Both the position numbers and the translations under genes were made by a program. DNA of 64,000 bases, from the NCBI RefSeq assembly GCF_023657595.1, contig NZ_CP098323.1:3620001-3684000 (forward strand). Direction: 5' to 3'. The notes under the pieces were generated by a model. It did no database searches, was not told where the DNA came from, and saw nothing but the letters and a program-made list of their open reading frames with translations. This DNA comes from Cytobacillus firmus. GTDB taxonomy: Bacteria > Bacillota > Bacilli > Bacillales > Cytobacillaceae. Shown one piece after another: positions 61,417 through 64,000 of the stretch (positions are counted from its first letter, which is position 1; every line of letters starts with the position of its first letter).

Positions 61417-62259
61417 TTATGCCGGCCTCATGCCCGCAAGTTTTTTCAGCAATATTGTTGCAATCAGTATTAATACAGCAATCATAACGATTGTTCCGCC
61501 CGGCGCCAAATCAATATAGTAGGAAATAGTCAATCCGCCCAGAACTGATATTTCACCAAAAAGCATGGACAGGAAAATGGTCTGCTTGAATCCTTTTGCA
61601 ATTCTGATGCTCGCAGCAACCGGCAATGTCATAAGGGAGGAAACTAATAAAATACCCACTATTCTCATGGAAGCAGCTATAACCAGGGCCACCATCACAA
61701 TAAATATGAAGTGGACACTTTTGGCAGCTATTCCGGATGCCTTGGCATGCTCTTCATCAAATGACAGCAAAAACAATTCTTTATAGAGCAAGACCACAAG
61801 TGCAATGACAAGCACGCTGATAATCAAAATAGTCCATAAATCAAGCCGGCTGACTGCACTGACGCTGCCAAAGAGATAACTGAATAAATCTGTATTGAAT
61901 CCGTCAGCCAGTGAAATGAATATGACTCCAAGCCCAATGCCGCCAGATAATATAATGGGAATAGCCAGCTCCTGATAGTGCTTATAAACAGCTCTCAGCT
62001 TTTCAATAAACAACGACCCGGCTACTGAAAAAGCCATCCCCATATACAAAGGGTTCAACCCGCTCAGACCGATAAATTTCTTTTCGAGCAGCAGGCTTGC
62101 AGCGATGCCTGCAAGTGTGACATGGCTTAAAGCATCGGCAATTAAAGATAGCCTTCTGACAACAATAAACACACCCAGAAGAGGAGCAATGATCCCGATG
62201 ATCATTCCAGTTAAAAAAGCATTTTGTAAAAATTCATATTGAAGGATTCCCGAAATCAT
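61417..62259 (-). CDS. znuB: Zinc ABC transporter permease ZnuB
   Basis: 280 residues with seven to eight hydrophobic segments, including FLTGMIIGIIAPLLGVFIVVR and the family marker DALSHVTLAGIA. The ATGA overlap with znuC couples the two genes. A substrate-binding lipoprotein (ZnuA) is not encoded in this operon, so it must be elsewhere. Confidence 0.94.
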   Translation of the reverse strand: MISGILQYEFLQNAFLTGMIIGIIAPLLGVFIVVRRLSLIADALSHVTLAGIAASLLLEKKFIGLSGLNPLYMGMAFSVAGSLFIEKLRAVYKHYQELAIPIILSGGIGLGVIFISLADGFNTDLFSYLFGSVSAVSRLDLWTILIISVLVIALVVLLYKELFLLSFDEEHAKASGIAAKSVHFIFIVMVALVIAASMRIVGILLVSSLMTLPVAASIRIAKGFKQTIFLSMLFGEISVLGGLTISYYIDLAPGGTIVMIAVLILIATILLKKLAGMRPA

Positions 62260-63053
62260 CTGCCTGCTCCTTTATCGTGGTGGTAGTGATCATGGTGATC
62301 ATGGTTATGTGTCAGGACATGTACATCATGTCCGTAGATTTCCGACATTTCATTTATATTCAAGCTTTCAAATTCTGCTGTATTTCCATGGAAATGCAAA
62401 TTTTTATTCAGGCATGCCACATGAGTGACTTTATCAGAAATTGTCCCAATATCATGCGTAACAAGCAATAAAGTAATGCCCAGCTCCTTATTTAAATCAT
62501 CCAGCATTTCATAAAAGGACTGAACATTTTTCACATCCACACCTACTGTAGGTTCATCCAATATTAATAATTTCGGGTCGCTTACCAATGCCCGGGCGAT
62601 GAAGACCCGCTGCTGCTGCCCGCCTGAAAGCTCGCCAATATTACGTCCTGCATACTCATGCATGCCAACAGATTCAATTGCACGCATAACTTTTGCCTGA
62701 TCGGCCTTGCCCATAAATTTAAAAAGCCCCAGCTTCTTTGTAAGACCGCTTGAAACGACTTCAAAGACTGTTGCCGGGAATCCTGTATTAAATGAATTTG
62801 CCTTTTGAGAAACAAATCCAATATTCTGCCAATCCTTAAATCGGCTGATTTCCTGGCCGAACAGTTTGACGCTCCCCTTCTGCACTTTAAGCAAATTCAG
62901 AATAAGCTTTAAAAGGGTTGATTTACCCGACCCATTGGGACCTACAATTCCGAGGAAATCTCCTGAATTAATGGTCAGATTGATATCCTCAAGAACATTC
63001 TCTTTCTCATATCTATAAGATACATGAGCTATTTCAATTATTGGCTGTTCCAT
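62256..63053 (-). CDS. znuC: Zinc ABC transporter ATP-binding protein ZnuC
   Basis: 265 residues. Walker A GPNGSGKSTLLKL near 37, signature [14 protein letters not shown] near 140, Walker B LLILDEPTVGVD near 165. The C-terminal tail is histidine-rich (HDHHDHYHHDKG), likely binding zinc. ATG 63053 follows AGGTGAT; the GTG at 63062 lies in the site. A Zur-like box overlaps its leader. The zur gene of the operon makes zinc the probable substrate over manganese. Confidence 0.94.
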   Translation of the reverse strand: MEQPIIEIAHVSYRYEKENVLEDINLTINSGDFLGIVGPNGSGKSTLLKLILNLLKVQKGSVKLFGQEISRFKDWQNIGFVSQKANSFNTGFPATVFEVVSSGLTKKLGLFKFMGKADQAKVMRAIESVGMHEYAGRNIGELSGGQQQRVFIARALVSDPKLLILDEPTVGVDVKNVQSFYEMLDDLNKELGITLLLVTHDIGTISDKVTHVACLNKNLHFHGNTAEFESLNINEMSEIYGHDVHVLTHNHDHHDHYHHDKGAGR

Positions 63054-63069
63054 TTTTATCACCTAAAAT

Positions 63070-63089
63070 ATTAAGAATCATTACGATTT
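63070..63089. promoter_or_regulatory. Zur box before znuC
   Basis: On the minus strand AAATCGTAATGATTCTTAAT; the first half is identical to the B. subtilis Zur consensus (AAATCGTAAT-N-ATTACGATTT), and the second half keeps ATT but is degenerate. It lies 17-36 bp before the ATG, in the right place for repression by the Zur encoded in the same operon. Confidence 0.7.
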
Positions 63090-63205
63090 ACTAACACAGT
63101 ATACAGGAACCTGCATTTAAAGTAAAGGTACATGCTTTTATCATAAATCTTAAAACTTATTGTCACTATTCACATTCTTCACTCATACAGTACTGAGGAG
63201 GAGTG

Positions 63206-63466
63206 ATGAAAGTGAAAATATTCGAAAACATCATTAATCATAAATTAAGCAATATAACCGCAGATGAATTATTAAAATATGGGGAGCAGTTCAACATCCA
63301 GATAACAAAAGCGCAGGCCCAAAAAATTGCAGATCATTTGAGAGGCAAACAGGTAAACATCTTTGATGACCGGGAAAGGACAAAAATCATAAAGGAAATT
63401 GCCAGGATTGCCGGCCCGGAAACTGCAAGGGAAGTAAACAGGCTTTTTTTGCAATTTACAAAATAG
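63206..63466 (+). CDS. yqfT: YqfT, DUF2624 protein
   Basis: 86 residues, soluble and helical: KVKIFENIINHKLSNITADELLKYGEQFNIQITKAQAQKIADHL..., ending EVNRLFLQFTK. This is the DUF2624 pattern and the locus beside nfo matches B. subtilis yqfT. The start is uncertain between ATG 63206 and GTG 63212, both after GAGGAGGA. Function unknown. Transcribed away from znuC. Confidence 0.87.
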   Translation: MKVKIFENIINHKLSNITADELLKYGEQFNIQITKAQAQKIADHLRGKQVNIFDDRERTKIIKEIARIAGPETAREVNRLFLQFTK

Positions 63467-63498
63467 AACTTAGTTTATGATACTTAATTTCTCATGCA

Positions 63499-63530
63499 AA
63501 AAAGCTGTGCAGTCCAGGCACAGCTTTTTA
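63499..63530. terminator. Bidirectional terminator between yqfT and nfo
   Basis: AAAAAGCTGTGC / GCACAGCTTTTT stem with a seven-base loop, between convergent genes. Confidence 0.92.
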
Positions 63531-63536
63531 CTATGT

Positions 63537-64000
63537 TTATACAGCCGTAATAGCTTCTAATAAGCTTTCATTGAATTCCTGGCTGCGCAGCATATCAATT
63601 TCATGTTTATAAGGGGCTTTTTTATTATTTTTATCTTCGCCAACATAAGGAGTCTCCAGAATTTTAGGGATATCCTTTAATTGAGGATGATGGACAATAT
63701 AATTTAACGCGCTGAAGCCGATGTGGCCGAAGCCGATATTTGCATGACGGTCTTTACGCATTCCGCGCTCATTCTTGCTGTCATTGATATGGAGAACTTT
63801 CAGGCGGTCAAGTCCAATAACTTTATCGAATTCTTCCAATACCCCGTCAAAATCATTCACAATGTCATATCCTGCATCATGTGTATGGCAAGTATCAAAG
63901 CATACAGATAAGTGGTTGTTATAATTGACTCCCTCTATAATCATAGCCAGCTCTTCAAAGGACCTCCCGCACTCCGATCCTTTTCCCGCCATGGTCTCAA
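63537..64000 (-). CDS. nfo: Endonuclease IV, C-terminal part (truncated by window edge)
   Basis: AP endonuclease for abasic sites. The minus-strand frame is open to base 64000, with GAG ACC before the internal ATG (...[17 protein letters not shown]), so that ATG is not the start. It has [46 protein letters not shown] and [12 protein letters not shown], the zinc ligands of the Nfo barrel. About 155 residues are visible of roughly 295. The 5' end lies beyond the window. Confidence 0.96.
   Translation of the reverse strand, partial: ETMAGKGSECGRSFEELAMIIEGVNYNNHLSVCFDTCHTHDAGYDIVNDFDGVLEEFDKVIGLDRLKVLHINDSKNERGMRKDRHANIGFGHIGFSALNYIVHHPQLKDIPKILETPYVGEDKNNKKAPYKHEIDMLRSQEFNESLLEAITAV

Overview
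The window comes from a low-GC, endospore-forming Bacillaceae genome, near Bacillus subtilis but not that species (for example the Cytobacillus/Mesobacillus range; the species cannot be fixed from this stretch). Gene content and order follow the B. subtilis spoIIIAA-efp to yqfT-nfo segment. Sporulation, germination and competence genes (spoIIIAA, splB, a SpoVAF-like GerA-family protein, the comG operon) and Gram-positive ribosome binding sites support this. No prophage, CRISPR array, defence island or intact transposase was seen.

Layout. 1-3.1 kb: the 5' part of spoIIIAA, then an alkaline phosphatase, a SIMPL protein and a 55-residue ORF. 3.1-9 kb: efp, papA/yqhT, aroQ, yqhR, yqhP, yqhO and splB; yqhQ and mntR, which I expect here from B. 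subtilis, are absent. 9-13 kb: a B12-dependent ribonucleotide reductase with two upstream NrdR boxes, then lipM. 13-20.5 kb: yqhL, the glycine cleavage operon gcvT-gcvPA-gcvPB behind a tandem glycine riboswitch, and the yqhH-yqhG pair. 20.5-25.4 kb: yqzE and comGA-GG with aroK as the last cistron, then tRNA-Gln. 25.5-41 kb: mgsR, a SufR-like regulator, the yqgY-yqgT group, glcK, a SpoVAF-like gene, gluP, ldh, yqgN and rpmG. 41-43.5 kb: a three-gene set of an unknown protein, a GT4 glycosyltransferase and a DUF4912 protein. 44-57 kb: the pstS-pstC-pstA-pstB-phoU phosphate operon behind a clear PhoP box, then pbpA, an MFS gene, sodA, yqgC and a Na/Pi cotransporter. 57-64 kb: yqgB, yqfZ, ispG, yqfX, yqfW, the znuC-znuB-zur zinc operon behind a Zur-like box, yqfT, and the 3' part of nfo.

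Phosphate is a recurring theme: alkaline phosphatase, the complete Pst-PhoU system and a second Na/Pi transporter with a PhoU-like tail. One-carbon and folate functions (glycine cleavage, 5-formyl-THF cyclo-ligase), lipoate transfer (lipM) and shikimate steps (aroQ, aroK) are also present.

The most unusual signals are non-coding. Two copies of a ~275-bp structured repeat have terminal inverted repeats and 8-bp target duplications (one perfect, one 7/8). In both copies the duplication covers the stop codon of the upstream gene at the same offset. A third, mosaic repeat ends exactly at the phoU stop codon. A compact element behind ldh has five paired segments and a possible pseudoknot, and may be an orphan IS200/IS605-type (omega RNA-like) remnant. 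The least understood coding region is the DUF4912/GT4 trio.
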